This document shows positions 18,112 through 27,146 of a stretch of DNA of 46,090 nt, piece after piece; the first letter of the stretch is position 1, and every line of letters starts with the position of its first letter. A program made the translations under genes and the position numbers. A model generated the notes under the pieces. That model made no database searches and had not been told where the DNA came from. It saw only the letters and a program-made list of their open reading frames with translations. Source of the stretch: Caulobacteraceae bacterium (GTDB taxonomy: Bacteria > Pseudomonadota > Alphaproteobacteria > Caulobacterales > Aquidulcibacteraceae); NCBI GenBank assembly GCA_016703335.1, contig JADJCG010000012.1, forward strand, positions 1-46,090, in the 5' to 3' direction.

Positions 18112-19304
18112 TCACCGCCAGAGCAGTCCGCGCAGATGTTCGATTGGTTTCTGCATGCCCAGCGAGTGCGCGCGCTCATGAATGAGGCGCTTACGAATAT
18201 CCAGGTGAAGCTCCATCGCATTGAGCGCTTCGCGCCAGTCCGCCCGGAACGCCAAGACATTCCTCTTCACCTCAACGGCGAGCCCCATGCGTTGCAGCTC
18301 GCGTGCGCGTTCCTTCAAGGCGCGGGTCGTTGACGGGTCACCATTTGCCGCCTCCAGCGATGCGACGCGGATCGTGCGATCCTCCGGGAGCTGCTGTGCA
18401 ATCATGCGATCCAGGCGCGTCGGCGCAGGCCAGACTACTTCGCGATCGAGCGCGCGGCGTTCGTCGGCGGGGAGCGTGGCCCGAGCCATTCGGTCGCCAC
18501 ATCGCGGGCGATGCCGCTGAAGCCGTATTTGATGAAGGCCTTGGGGATGACCAGATCCTGGCCGTTCGCTCGGCGGCCGCGGATGATGAGATGGGTGTGC
18601 GGGTTGGCCGTGTCGTGATGGTCGGCCGCGATCCATTGCAGCTTGGTGCCTAACGCCGCCTCGGGCGCGCCATCACCTGGCGCGTATAGGCCGGCAGGTC
18701 GTGCAGCCGGCCAGCGTCCTCGGCGCTCAGGATGATCCGGAAATGGCGCTTGTCCGACCGCGCCCACGCCTCCGCGCGCGCTGCGCCATCAACACCTTCG
18801 CCATGCGCGTCGTAGAACACCGTCCGTTCCGCTTGCCCCTCACGCGATAGATGGTGCGTAGTGCGCGGGCCTTCGCCTCCGCGCCTCTCCTCCTCCTCGG
18901 GCAATGCGTTGCTGACGGGTCATCACGGGTCGCAGCGTCACGGGCGACATAAGCGCGCGTGAGCCTTCAGCGCCGCGCCGCCGCCGCCCAGTGGTTGAAG
19001 TAATGCACCTTCACGATGGCGCGCTGGCGGCTGTCGAACGCCATCATCACGTGCGCACCGCTCTTCTCACCGCCGAGTCCGGCGCCTCATCGGCGTTCGC
19101 TTGTCCATCTTGGCCGACAGGCCGGGACGCTTGCCGCCGCCGCCGCTCGCCGGCGGCCCTCCGCCCTTGATCTTTCCTTCGAGTCGGTCGCGATCTGCAC
19201 GCGTCATTCGGATCGAGCGATCGGCGCTGATGGCTGTCTTCGCGCGTCGCCGGCAAAGCGAGGAGCGAGCCGCGCAGTAGGCGGTCGAAGCTGGTGACGC
19301 TCAT
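18112..19304 (-). CDS. DUF3363/VirD2-type relaxase, frameshifted
   Basis: DNA-nicking relaxase of mobilisable elements. The N-terminal part is split among frames (start MSVTSFDRLLRG at 19304 is only a best guess) and includes a Gly-rich linker, then AIVKVHYFN and LKAHARYVARDAATR near 19000. The core is clear: RTVFYDAHGEGVDGAARAEA, KRHFRIILSAEDAGRLHDLP, then LQWIAADHHDTANPHTHLII and RGRRANGQDLVIPKAFIKYG. The DHH...NPHTH cluster is the three-histidine metal site of the VirD2/MobA-like fold. The C-terminal helices (TRALKERARELQRMGLAVEV) resemble the start of DUF3363, and the gene stops at 18112, shorter than the usual 600 or more residues. At least four indels. The short C-terminus may be a real truncation next to the tRNA. 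Confidence 0.8.
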
Positions 19305-19412
19305 CGTGCTGCGCTCGCAATTGGCGAAGCGCGCGCTGTTCGCATGACGGGTCGTAGATGACCTGCGCGCCGCGCCACAGGTCGTGAAAAAGCCTTGCGC
19401 TGCAAGCGTTTT

Positions 19413-19431
19413 GCGTGACCGCAGGTCACGC
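19413..19431. repeat. Perfect 8-bp hairpin
   Basis: GCGTGACC and GGTCACGC with a three-base loop, between the recombinase remnant and the relaxase. A CTTTAA stretch follows on the plus strand. It is one of several strong hairpins in the island's intergenic gaps and may be a terminator for the recombinase transcript or an oriT-type element upstream of the relaxase. Confidence 0.5.
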
Positions 19432-19537
19432 CTTTAACTTGCCCTCCAACCTTCTGAGGACCCGTCATTCCTCCTGCGTATCATGAACAACGATCTCTGG
19501 CGCCTCGATACGTCTCAAAGGCGAGAGCGTGCGCGCT

Positions 19538-19990
19538 TCAAAGCGCCGTCACGATTGTGTGTTGATGCGTTGCTTTTTGCCCGCCAGTTCCGGGGATGTA
19601 GGCGAGGGATATTTCGATGGTCTCGCCGATGGTGATGTTCTCGACGATTGTTTCCACAATCGCTCGTTTCTCTTGAAACGAGAGTGAAGCCCAGCGACCA
19701 GAGGTCGCGAGCGCCGGTGATCACCTCCCTCGCTTGAGAGGTGGTTGATCCGCCGAAGATCGATTTCGGCGCGGAGCTTCGCCACTTCATCATCGATGGC
19801 TTCTTGGCGTTCTTTGAGCGAGCCGTGGAGTTCGCCGAACGCCTTCCCGGGCAACTCTTCGCTTTGGAAGGCGCGATACAGACGATCCATTTCGCCAATG
19901 CCCTTGCGGCGCTCTGATTCGAGAATGCGGGCCTGTTCGTCTTTGGAGGCCCCCGTGAAACGATAGTTCAGCGTAACGCGCGCACGGTCG
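19538..19990 (-). pseudogene. C-terminal remnant of a large serine recombinase
   Basis: Joined frames read DEQARILESERRKGIGEMDR, LYRAFQSEELPGKAFGELHG, SLKERQEAIDDEVAKLRAEI and INHLSSEEVITGARDLWS. A further frame gives AIVENIVENITIGETIEISL, and the product ends HQHTIVTAL at 19538. A coiled-coil followed by LSSEE...ARDLW...EKRAIVE-x-IVE-x-I-x-IG-x is the typical end of large serine recombinases. The catalytic resolvase domain and recombinase zinc domain are absent: 190 bases upstream the unrelated lipoprotein gene ends. So even allowing for sequencing errors this is a 5'-truncated copy. It may be the remains of the island's integrase. The 19991-20179 stretch shows no gene I can support. Confidence 0.7.
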
Positions 19991-20179
19991 CTGGTGAGAA
20001 GCTGGTTTGCGTTGTCGACGTGCGAACGATGACGGAATGGCCGCCTGCCGCTCCGCCAGGTTCCATAAATCTCGCGTTTGCGCCGCCGATTTCGAGCGCT
20101 TCAACAGGGACTGCATTGGTCGGTGCAACAGTCGCCGCTGACGCCTCCGTGGTTGCGGCAGGCTCCTGCGCCAAAGCTT

Positions 20180-21531
20180 CTACCGATCGCGCGCGACGCG
20201 GAAGCCGGTGTCGGGGCCGAGATCGTAGTCCCACCCACCGCCGCGGCCGCCGAGATGCCTAAGCCCAGAAGCCCATGAAGACCCAATGATGGCGTGGCGC
20301 CCATCACCCTGGTTCGTAGGGGTCTTGCGCCATTCCCCGACATTGCCGATAGTATCGTAGAGACCGTATGCGTTCGGCTGGAATGTCCCGACCGGCATCG
20401 TCCTTTGAGGTATGCACGCATTGTACGCCGCGCCGTTGCGCGCGCCCGGATCGCAGACCGGCGGTTCATTGCCCCAGGAATAGTTCTGCCGCCGACCTCC
20501 CGGGAACGCCGCAACAACCCACTCATCGGTGGTCAACAACCGATAGGGCTGCCCCCATGCTGGCTCAGCCACTGCACATAGGCCTGCGCGTCGGCCCATC
20601 TCACGCCAATGACGGGCCGACTGCCACGTCCCCAACCCTGATCGTAGGGCGTGCTTCCAGTGCAGCCGGCGGCGGCCACGCACGCGTCCCACTCCGCAAA
20701 CGTCACTTCGTATTGACCGGCGGCGAAGGATTGCTCGGGGATCCAAACCATCGAGGGGCAATTGGCGCAGTCACGGAAGGGTCGCGGCGTTGGGTAGGAC
20801 GCAACGTCCGGCTCTGCTCTGCTTCTCAGCTCCTGGCATTCCCAAGAGATGTCGTGGCCCGGGCAATCTGATGGAGGGGGAATGATCCGGTCCGGATCAC
20901 ACAGATCATCTCTTCCCCACCAGCATGAAAAGCTGTCCTTCCTGGCAAATCCAAGCTCGCCAGTGGCGCGCTGCACCTCGAACCACTCGCCTGCGCCCAT
21001 CGCTTCATCCGCGGCGCGCTGCTCCGCACTTGGGGAATCCCAGCGGACGAAAGCGGCCTCACCCTCATCGAGTTCGTAGTAAAATGTCTCGCCGCGAAAC
21101 CAGACCGCGGGGGTTGTGTCTTCGGCATAATAGCCCGACCGGGTATCGACGATGTAGACGACATCGCCAGCGCCAAGGCGAACGCCGCCTGTTTCGCGCG
21201 TGCGCAGAACGACGCCGCGGATGGGCCTCATCCGATAATGGTTACCGACCCAACCGACCCACTCCCCGCGCCTCGTCGAGGCGATAACCGAAGCGTCGGG
21301 ATGCGGGAGGTCCCGAAGGTCGACGGGCGCATCCGCCCGCACATCGAGGCAGCCTCCATCCGAACATGAGTCATCCCCGACTTCATAGAAGCCGTTCACA
21401 ACCGGAGGTCCGCCGTCGGGCAGGAATTCCTGGGCCTGTCGCGCGCCGCCGCCAAACGCGTCGCCCATCTGCGCACATGCGCTCACAAGAAACAGAGAAA
21501 CGCCGCAGCCACCACCGAACGAACCTTGCAT
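20180..21531 (-). CDS. Lipoprotein with SH3-like segment and formylglycine-generating-enzyme (SUMF1) fold
   Basis: The start at 21531 (MQGSFGGGCG) gives a lipoprotein signal with lipobox LVSAC, so the protein is probably membrane-anchored in the periplasm. Residues about 60-200 are beta-rich (RGVVLRTRETGGVRLGAGDV, VVYIVDTRSGYYAEDTTPAV), like an SH3-type domain. A Cys-containing linker follows, then the FGE-sulfatase fold: NCPSMVWIPEQSFAAGQYEV, TFAEWDACVAAAGCTG, RPVIGVRWADAQAYVQWLSQ, and after one shift YRLLTTDEWVVAAFPGG, YGLYDTIGNVGEW and DYDLGPDTGFRVAR. The C-terminal part lacks the paired catalytic cysteines of true formylglycine-generating enzymes, so it is more likely a structural or binding protein of this fold. 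About 450 residues; one or two indels near 20590. Island cargo. Confidence 0.8.
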
Positions 21532-21646
21532 GCGCTTCCTCCCCGCGCGATTCAGGCGGGACAACAATCGCAGTGTAATCGCACCGATGACGGCTCCCAA
21601 GGCCCGGCTCACGCCGACGGTGACGCCCCAGATGAAGGCAGGTTCA

Positions 21647-21684
21647 GCGAGCTATCGGCGTTGACTGCAGCGCCGATAGCTCGC
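21647..21684. repeat. Perfect 14-bp stem-loop
   Basis: GCGAGCTATCGGCG (21647-21660) and CGCCGATAGCTCGC (21671-21684) with a ten-base loop, between the lipoprotein gene start and the stop of the small gene at 21802. Likely a terminator for the latter although no T run is seen. Confidence 0.65.
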
Positions 21685-21801
21685 TTCGGCTTGGTGCGGG
21701 GCGTAGCGGAAATTTCGCTCAGCGGTCTGGTCGATTCAAACGCGACGCTGGCGCCCCGCCGCACTGAGTGGCACGCCATCGCCGTGAGCGGACGTTGGGC
21801 C

Positions 21802-22122
21802 CTAAGCGCGGCGAACTCCAACGTAGCAGTGGATCGTCCCCCAAACGGTTCGGCGACCGGGCTCCCATTCCCTCATGTTGTCGGACAAATGATCGTCCAA
21901 AGACGCGGCCTGCTGAGGGCCGCCAACAACATGAATGCGCTCTGCCTCGACCAGCTTGAGCTTGTCTGCGGCTAGGGATTTTCGAAGAACATCGACGGCG
22001 TCTTTGGCGTCATCAGCGTCTATGGCCATCCAGCCACACGCACCTTGGTACGAAAGCGCCAAGTGTTCGCCGCTATCGCCATCGTGCTCGAAGGTAACCT
22101 GCGCTAGGAAGATCATTGCCAC
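21802..22122 (-). CDS. Hypothetical protein, about 106 residues
   Basis: Intact reverse-strand frame: GTG start at 22122 or ATG two codons later, MIFLAQVTFEHDGDSGEHLA, GWMAIDADDAKDAVDVLRKS, LKLVEAERIHVVGGPQQAAS and DHLSDNMREWEPGRRTVWGT, ending at 21802. Mixed alpha/beta and acidic, with no signal peptide or membrane segment, so probably cytoplasmic. The family is not recognised. A strong hairpin lies 120 bases downstream. It is one of the few uninterrupted genes of the island. Confidence 0.6.
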   Translation of the reverse strand: MAMIFLAQVTFEHDGDSGEHLALSYQGACGWMAIDADDAKDAVDVLRKSLAADKLKLVEAERIHVVGGPQQAASLDDHLSDNMREWEPGRRTVWGTIHCYVGVRRA

Positions 22123-22152
22123 ACCATGTCCCGAAATCGTCGGGACCAGAAA

Positions 22153-22464
22153 TCAGGTCACGCTGAGCAGCGGGCTTATTTCGGCGGGATCGGTCACGCC
22201 GAACCGTTGGCCCAATTGCAGCGCGAGAGGCAAAACCCAAAATGGGGAGTCGGGATCGAACGGTGCGGGCTCATGTGTGAGGTTGTAGAGCGTCTTCGCG
22301 CAAATCTCTTCAAATGCATATTGCGCCAGAGCCAATTCATCTTCGCGTTTGTGAGCGGCTAGCGTCTTCTGTCTGATCTCCGAAAATAAGGCGTGCGCTT
22401 CCTTGCGCCGAGTCCGGTCATTGGCCAGTGCGATTAGTTTGCGAAGCGTGTCCTGTCCCCGCAT
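22153..22464 (-). CDS. Hypothetical protein, 103 residues, mostly helical
   Basis: Intact frame MRGQDTLRKLIALANDRTRR, KEAHALFSEIRQKTLAAHKR, EDELALAQYAFEEICAKTLY, then FDPDSPFWVLPLALQLGQRF and GVTDPAEISPLLSVT to 22153. The length, start and composition support a real gene. It is predicted soluble and helical; no family recognised. It sits 30 bases upstream of the next reverse-strand hypothetical and may share its transcript. Confidence 0.65.
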   Translation of the reverse strand: MRGQDTLRKLIALANDRTRRKEAHALFSEIRQKTLAAHKREDELALAQYAFEEICAKTLYNLTHEPAPFDPDSPFWVLPLALQLGQRFGVTDPAEISPLLSVT

Positions 22465-22470
22465 CGCGCC

Positions 22471-22938
22471 TCAAAGAAAGTCAGCGGGGCCAACATGGCC
22501 GTGATGATGTCTGTCGGACGCCTCGTCATGGATCGACCCTAGCGAAGGCAGCGAATGTCTCAAATGGGCCACGAATGCTCGGTCCCATCCAACATTCGAG
22601 CGGTTCGGCTGAGACCGTTTTCGGCCCGATGGAATGCTGGCCGACGACTGGCCCAAGGACGGTAGGATTGAGGCCAGTCCAGCCACGTGGGTGGAGCTCG
22701 GCTGGCTCAAGTCTCGCTCCCAGTTGGCGACAGGTCCTCGGTCGCAGCCCAGAGCCCTTGCGACCTCCTTGATCGTCATGCCCGCGCGTCGCCTTGTGGC
22801 TCTCCATTGCTCGCCAGGGGTGACCGGCGCAGGGGAGGGGTCAAAGCCCAGGAATGCAATGAGCGCCGGCCAGACCCGGTCCGGCGGAGTGCGACCGCGC
22901 TCCCTGACGCTGCGACCCTTCCACGACCCGCGAGCGAG
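22471..22938 (-). CDS. Helix-turn-helix DNA-binding protein, boundaries unclear
   Basis: Open reading continues in one frame from near 22938 through PPDRVWPALIAFLGFDPSPA, then EQWRATRRRAGMTIKEVARA and LGCDRGPVANWERDLSQPSS. The last two are a Cro/C1-type HTH (T-I-x-E-V-A-x-x-L-G-x-x-x-x-x-V-x-x-WE), and the leading IAFLGFDP segment is usual for a family in which such an HTH follows a short linker. No ATG is present in the first part, so either a start was lost by an indel or the ATG at 22779 is used. The C-terminal 70 residues after the HTH look out of frame. It is probably a regulator of the mobile element. Confidence 0.55.
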   Translation of the reverse strand, partial: LARGSWKGRSVRERGRTPPDRVWPALIAFLGFDPSPAPVTPGEQWRATRRRAGMTIKEVARALGCDRGPVANWERDLSQPSSTHVAGLASILPSLGQSSASIPSGRKRSQPNRSNVGWDRAFVAHLRHSLPSLGSIHDEASDRHHHGHVGPADFL

Positions 22939-23418
22939 TCACATCGGGGTCCACACGCCCTCGATCAGATCTAGCGGGATCGGTCCCCAATAGCGGCCGT
23001 CAAAGGAATCGTCTGTGTTGCCGAGCAGGAATAGTTCGCCGGCGCTGAGCCTGCGGCAACCGCGCCAAGCCGGCAGCATACGCCCCTCGGCATCGCGCTC
23101 GATGCGGGTGGCGGTTTGCACGCCGTCGATCGAGATCGTCTCATCCTCGGCACACACGAGCTGGCCCTCAGTGGCGGCGATGCGCTTCAGAAAGCGGTCG
23201 CTGTGGTCGGCGTAGCCGCGCAGCGCCGCATACTCCGGCGCGACATCGACCGCAGCTACGGTGACAAAATCGCCGCGCCGTGGCGGCTCACCGCTGCGAA
23301 GATAGAAGCCAGAAGGCACGCTCTGCGACGGATTGCAGATCACGACGGGTCGCGCGTGTGTCGCCGAGATGACGAGACACGCGAGGGCAAGCATCGCAAA
23401 ACCGAGAACGCGCTTCAT
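22939..23418 (-). CDS. TraF-type conjugative signal peptidase (S26 family)
   Basis: Intact 159-residue protein. The N-terminal membrane anchor is MKRVLGFAMLALACLVISAT. The catalytic serine region is CNPSQSVPSGFYLRSGEPPR (S-x-P-x-G-x-Y), and the general-base lysine region is DRFLKRIAATEGQLV. The last conserved box is GELFLLGNTDDSFDGRYWGP followed by GPIPLDLIEGVW. These are the ordered boxes of TraF/S26 peptidases, which process pilin (TrbC) in conjugation systems. No pilin or other mating-pair genes are in the window. Adjacent to ArdC, a common pairing on alphaproteobacterial plasmids and islands. Confidence 0.88.
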   Translation of the reverse strand: MKRVLGFAMLALACLVISATHARPVVICNPSQSVPSGFYLRSGEPPRRGDFVTVAAVDVAPEYAALRGYADHSDRFLKRIAATEGQLVCAEDETISIDGVQTATRIERDAEGRMLPAWRGCRRLSAGELFLLGNTDDSFDGRYWGPIPLDLIEGVWTPM

Positions 23419-23436
23419 GCACGATGCGTTGCAGAC

Positions 23437-23472
23437 GCCATGCCATGACCCGTACGCAGGTCATGGCATGGC
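23437..23472. repeat. Perfect 14-bp stem-loop
   Basis: GCCATGCCATGACC (23437-23450) and GGTCATGGCATGGC (23459-23472) with an eight-base loop, in the 60-base gap between the ArdC stop and the TraF start. Strong enough to terminate or attenuate, but without a T tract on either side. Confidence 0.65.
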
Positions 23473-23478
23473 GTGGCC

Positions 23479-24406
23479 TCAAGCGGCCTGCGTGGCTGCC
23501 GTGTCGATGGGATGGCCAGCGCGCGCGATCAACCAATCGACCGCCGCTTGCGCCTTCGCTGCCGCGGAAAGAAAGGCGCGCGGATCGGATTTCAGCAACG
23601 TCAGCCAATCAGCCACGTAGGCGGCGTGATCCTCCAGATGATGCGGTGCAAGCCCGGTCATGGCGCCGATGATGGCTGCGCCACACTCAGCCCGCAGCTC
23701 TTCCCGAGCGCGGAGCGCGCGATCGGTGAAATAGCCCTTGAGCGTATCCAAGCGACTTTCATGGCCAACCCAATGGATGCCTTCATGCGCCGCGGTTGCT
23801 GCGGCATGCTCTGGCGTCAAGAACGCCGCCGTCGGCGGCAGATGGATGGTGTCGGTGGAAGGGGAATAATGCGCGCTGGCCGCCAACACGGACGCGCGCG
23901 CCGGCGCGCTCCAGCCAGCGCACGATTGCCGGCGGGTCGATGGGCGCGGGCGCGATCTCGGCGACGAAACCGTCCGGCAAGTCCTCACACTGCTCTGCGT
24001 TGAAGACATAGAAGAGTTTTAAGAACCGGTAACGTCTGGCCTCGTCGTCGCTGTGATCTGTCGTTTCAGTGCGCGGCGTGGCGCTGCCATAATAGATGAC
24101 GGGCGTGGCTTTCTCGCCCTGTCTGACGTGCGCCCCCAGCGCTTCGGCGTTGCGATAGGTTAGCCAGGTGCGTTTGGAATAGCCGCGCGCGATCTGCGCA
24201 GTCCAGAGCAAGAGCACGTTCGCCCCTTTGTATGCTTCGCCTGTTGCGCGAAGCGGAAGGCCTGGCGTTATGGCGTGGGCGCGTGCGGCGTCCCACGGCG
24301 CGCGCCAGGGCATGACGCCGCGTTCGAGGAAGCGCGCGATCTCGGCGGTGACGTGCGCCGCCGCGTCCTGCGCGCCGCGGCGCGGTATTTTGGGAAGAGT
24401 TGTCAT
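23479..24406 (-). CDS. ArdC-type antirestriction protein (DUF1738 + zincin-like metalloprotease), one frameshift
   Basis: Starts MTTLPKIPRRGAQDAAAHVT at 24406. The N-terminal ssDNA-binding domain reads FLERGVMPWRAPWD, YKGANVLLLWTAQIARGYSK and RTWLTYRNAEALGAHVRQGE. Then KATPVIYYGS and RYRFLKLFYVFNAEQCEDLP follow. After one shift near 23900 the protease-like part has HYSPSTDTIHLPP and TAAHEGIHWVGHESRLD, an HExxH-like site with Gly-Ile in the middle, and a downstream EELRAECGAAIIG that supplies the third ligand. The product ends AATQAA at 23479. ArdC shields incoming single-stranded DNA from restriction during conjugation. Length about 308 residues is normal. Confidence 0.9.
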
Positions 24407-24470
24407 GGAGATTTTTCTCCGCGCGGAGGCGCGCATTGCGCGCTCGCACAAGCTGAAGCTGGAAACGAAA

Positions 24471-24505
24471 GGAGCCGCCCAAGAGACGTGTTCTTGGGCG
24501 ACTCC
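24471..24505 (-). terminator. Rho-independent terminator of the SSB-like gene
   Basis: CGCCCAAGA (24476-24484) pairs with TCTTGGGCG (24492-24500), extended by GGAG/ACTCC outside. Read on the reverse strand a TTTCGTTTCC tail follows. It lies 10 bases past the stop at 24515. Confidence 0.75.
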
Positions 24506-24514
24506 AATGTGAGA

Positions 24515-24865
24515 TTAGGCAGCGGCCTCGGCGGGCTCGCTCTTCGCCTTGGCGTTGGCCTTCGGCTTCGACATCCGGTCGAATCGGACGACGACGAAGC
24601 TGTTGTCGTAGATCTTGATGTCGCCGACGGGACGCTTGCGCGGCTCGATGCGGCCCTCGAACTTGACCGACTGGCCGACCTCAAGCTCGGTCAGCATCTT
24701 GGTGTTGAGGTCGGCGTCGAACGAAATGACGGAGAGCCATTCGGTCTTGGTCCATTGGCCGTCGGGGCCATCGACTAGGCGGTCGGCGGCGACGGAGATG
24801 CGAAGGCCGCCCTTCTTCAATTCGTCGATGCGGCCGATGCGGCCTTGAGCGGTGAAGCGATACAT
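24515..24865 (-). CDS. SSB-like OB-fold protein
   Basis: Intact 116 residues: MYRFTAQGRIGRIDELKKGG, LRISVAADRLVDGPDGQWTK, TEWLSVISFDADLNTKMLTE, LEVGQSVKFEGRIEPRKRPV and a Lys/Ala-rich tail ending EPAEAAA. The order V-x-x-A-DR...W...V-x-F...G-x-x-V-x-x-x-GRI is that of single-strand DNA binding proteins, in a short plasmid-type version lacking the DDDIPF tail. Probable role: coating single-stranded DNA during transfer or replication of the island. It has its own terminator, and a large nested hairpin lies just upstream of its start. Confidence 0.75.
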   Translation of the reverse strand: MYRFTAQGRIGRIDELKKGGLRISVAADRLVDGPDGQWTKTEWLSVISFDADLNTKMLTELEVGQSVKFEGRIEPRKRPVGDIKIYDNSFVVVRFDRMSKPKANAKAKSEPAEAAA

Positions 24866-24934
24866 TTTCTCTTCCTCATGACGCCGGAATGCTCCGGCTG
24901 GCGCCGCGGGGCCTTCCCGCGATGGGAAGCGGCG

Positions 24935-25016
24935 CGCATGAGGGTGATGAGGCCGCCCGCAAGGGGTCGCGTCAGCGACCAGAGGCTTGCCCCTTGCGGG
25001 CGGGCGCCCTCATGCG
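24935..25016. repeat. Large nested stem-loop downstream of parB-like gene
   Basis: The outer arms CGCATGAGGG (24935-24944) and CCCTCATGCG (25007-25016) are perfect; the inner arms CCGCCCGCAAGGGG (24953-24966) and CCCCTTGCGGGCGG (24990-25003) are perfect over 14 bp. The loop holds a further small TCGC/GCGA hairpin. A separate CTTCCC/GGGAAG hairpin lies just before it (about 24914-24930). It occupies the 290-base gap between the parB-like stop (25157) and the SSB-like start (24865). Architecture matches the element at 27077-27146. Confidence 0.85.
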
Positions 25017-25156
25017 AAGAGCACACCCAAGGAGCGGAAGGTCTTGTGGCGATGGACGCGTGCGCGGTGTGAGGGAAGGAGGAGTGCAAACCGATCGAGG
25101 GCGTTCGTGCAATTTGCCCAACGGAAGGAGTCGGACCTTCGCGCTGGGCGTCGCCT

Positions 25157-27022
25157 CTATTCAGCGGCGATCGCTTCAGTCGGCGATTGGACAAAGACCG
25201 AGGGTGTGCGCAACGGCTCGGGCAGCCAGGTCGAACCTTTGAAGATGCGCTTCGTGCGCGAGACCAGTTCGGCCTTGGAGGCTTTTTCTAGTTTCGGCAG
25301 CACGACGCCGGGCTTGTGCTCGCGGATCGCATCCAAGATCACATCGCGTTTGACGTGGGCAAAGTACGAGTCCGCTGAAGCGGTCCACCAGCGGCTCATG
25401 TCGAGTCCGACCGCTGCCGTGAACAGGTCACCGATGCGGACCTGCGCATCATGCCCAGACGCTCGCGTGTCCGTTCTCATATCGAGACCCGGCGCTATCA
25501 ACACGGCCAAGAGTTCAAGGCAGGGTCTGCTGCTCAGCCTCGATCATGAAGCGCCAGAGGTCTTCCCGCCCTGTAGGAAGGCGGTCGCGCCAAGAGGTGG
25601 CGACCGTCTCGTAGGCCTCGGGCGCCTTGCTCTCGCTCCGCGTGACCGAGCGCGCGACATCCTGCTCCTCGACATGCAGACCAAGGGGAGATGCGCTGAA
25701 GCCGCCAACGAATCGCTCCGCCAGAGTGAAGACGAGGATACGCAACGCGGCATCCGGTCGTTCGACCAGCTCGGCGCGCAGCGCCAGCGTCTTGTGCGCC
25801 TGCAACTCATCAACCAGCTTGGCGGAGAGCCGCGTGGGCGGCGATGCGCCAGTCTGGCCGTCTCCGGCGTCCTCATCCTGCAGCGCTCCGCTGCGCTCTG
25901 TCTTGCGACGTAGCGCCTTCAACGCCTTCACGTCCTCATCACGCACCAGTCCGCGCTCAACCTTCGGGACGCCGTCGCGTGTCAGCGTGACAACGGCGCC
26001 CGCCAGCTTTAGTTCTTCCGCCGGCCAGGTCGTCGGCGCCAGCGTGTCGATATCGGCTTCGAGCTCCTCCATCTCGGCCCGGTCTTCGGCTTCGTCCAAT
26101 TTGACGTAGAGCTGTTCCAGCCGAGCTTGCTCCCGCTTGGTGAGCGCGCGCCGCTCTTCGCGCACACGCATCGGGAAGCGCTGCCAGCCGATTTCATCGA
26201 TGGCGATCTCGGCCCAGGCCCAGCCTTCGGCGCGGGTTTGCTCGGCGATCGGCTGAAGTTTGCCCTCGGCCAAGCGCGTGAGGAGATCGCGGTCGGTGAG
26301 CCAAAGCGTCGAATCGCCGTCCTCCTCCGCGAACAGGTCGCAGGTCACGGCGCCGCCTTCAGCCTTGTAGGCGTCGGTCCCGACGAAACGCGCGAGCTTG
26401 TCGGTTTCCGGCACATGCGCCTGGGTGATCTGCGCACGCAGCCGTTCAGGCGTGCGCGCCCATTCGGGCGCATCGAAGAATGCCCTTTCCTGCGCTGCAT
26501 GGTCGTCAGCAATGGCGAGCGCAGCGAGCTGGTCGAGTGTCGCTTTCTCTTTTTCAGCGCTTCAATGAGACGTGGTGAGACACGCGCGAGCTTCAACCTG
26601 CGAACAACGTGTTGGGGTGAGACGCCGAAACGTGCCGCGATGGTTTCGGGCCCCTCGCCGCTGTCAATGAGCCGCCCGTAAACGGAAAGCTCTTCCCACG
26701 GCAGCAGGTCGTGTCGAACGACATTCTCAGCCAGCGAAAGCTCGATGGCGTTGTCATCGCCCGAGATCACGCGGCATGGAATTGGCGCATTCTTTTCGAT
26801 GTCGCCAGTCTTCGCCAGCAGGCGCAGCGCGCGCAGCCGGCGTCCGCCGGCGATCACGGCGAATTTGCCATTGCCCGTGTCGCGAACGACGATCGACTGG
26901 ATCAGGCCCAAAGACTTTATGCTCTGGGCAAGTGAGCTGATGCCATCCTTGCGATTTACGCGGCGAACATTGTCTTCGCTCTCCACCAGCTTGGTGAGCG
27001 GGATCATGATGACGTCTGTCAT
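25157..27022 (-). CDS. Long ParB/RepB/Spo0J-family protein of plasmid/island type, frameshifted
   Basis: The N-terminal ParB domain is intact: MTDVIMIPLTKLVESEDNVR, LGLIQSIVVRD, KFAVIAGGRRLRAL (box I G-x-RR), and NAIELSLAENVVRHDLLPWE (box II). A HTH follows: GEGPETIAARFGVSPQHVVR with RRLKLARVSPRLIEALKK. After a shift near 26540 a long charged C-terminal region runs with RREQ-type helices and VGGFSASPLGLHVEEQD. A last frame (25510-25157) adds RIGDLFTAAVGLDMSRWWTA and ends EAIAAE at 25157. Total about 620 residues, typical of the alphaproteobacterial plasmid-type long ParB. No parA is next to it. Flanked on both sides by nested palindromes. Confidence 0.88.
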
Positions 27023-27076
27023 GGACGATTCTCCAATCGCCCGCACGCGACCATCGCGTCGGGCAATGGTCGCCCT

Positions 27077-27146
27077 GCACGCCGAACCGCGCGGTCAAGG
27101 GCGAAGAGCGAAGCGTCCCTTGACCGCATGAAGCGAGGCGGCGTGC
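27077..27146. repeat. Nested stem-loop upstream of parB-like gene
   Basis: The outer arms GCACGCCG (27077-27084) and CGGCGTGC (27139-27146) and the inner arms GCGGTCAAGGG (27091-27101) and CCCTTGACCGC (27117-27127) are all perfect. It shares the CAAGGG...CCCTTG core and the two-tier plan with 24935-25016. It starts 55 bases upstream of the parB-like start. No gene can be supported with confidence between 27147 and 27560. Confidence 0.85.

Noticed and set aside
21526..21975. Forward open frame of 149 codons in the island
   Set aside because: It is antisense to the intact reverse gene at 21802-22122 and to the start of the lipoprotein gene, and crosses the 21647 hairpin; no family pattern.
24935..25016. 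Simple rho-independent terminator of the parB-like gene
   Set aside because: It lies 140 bases past the stop, has two nested tiers of arms and no T tract on either strand. It resembles the element upstream of the same gene, so a dedicated DNA site fits better.
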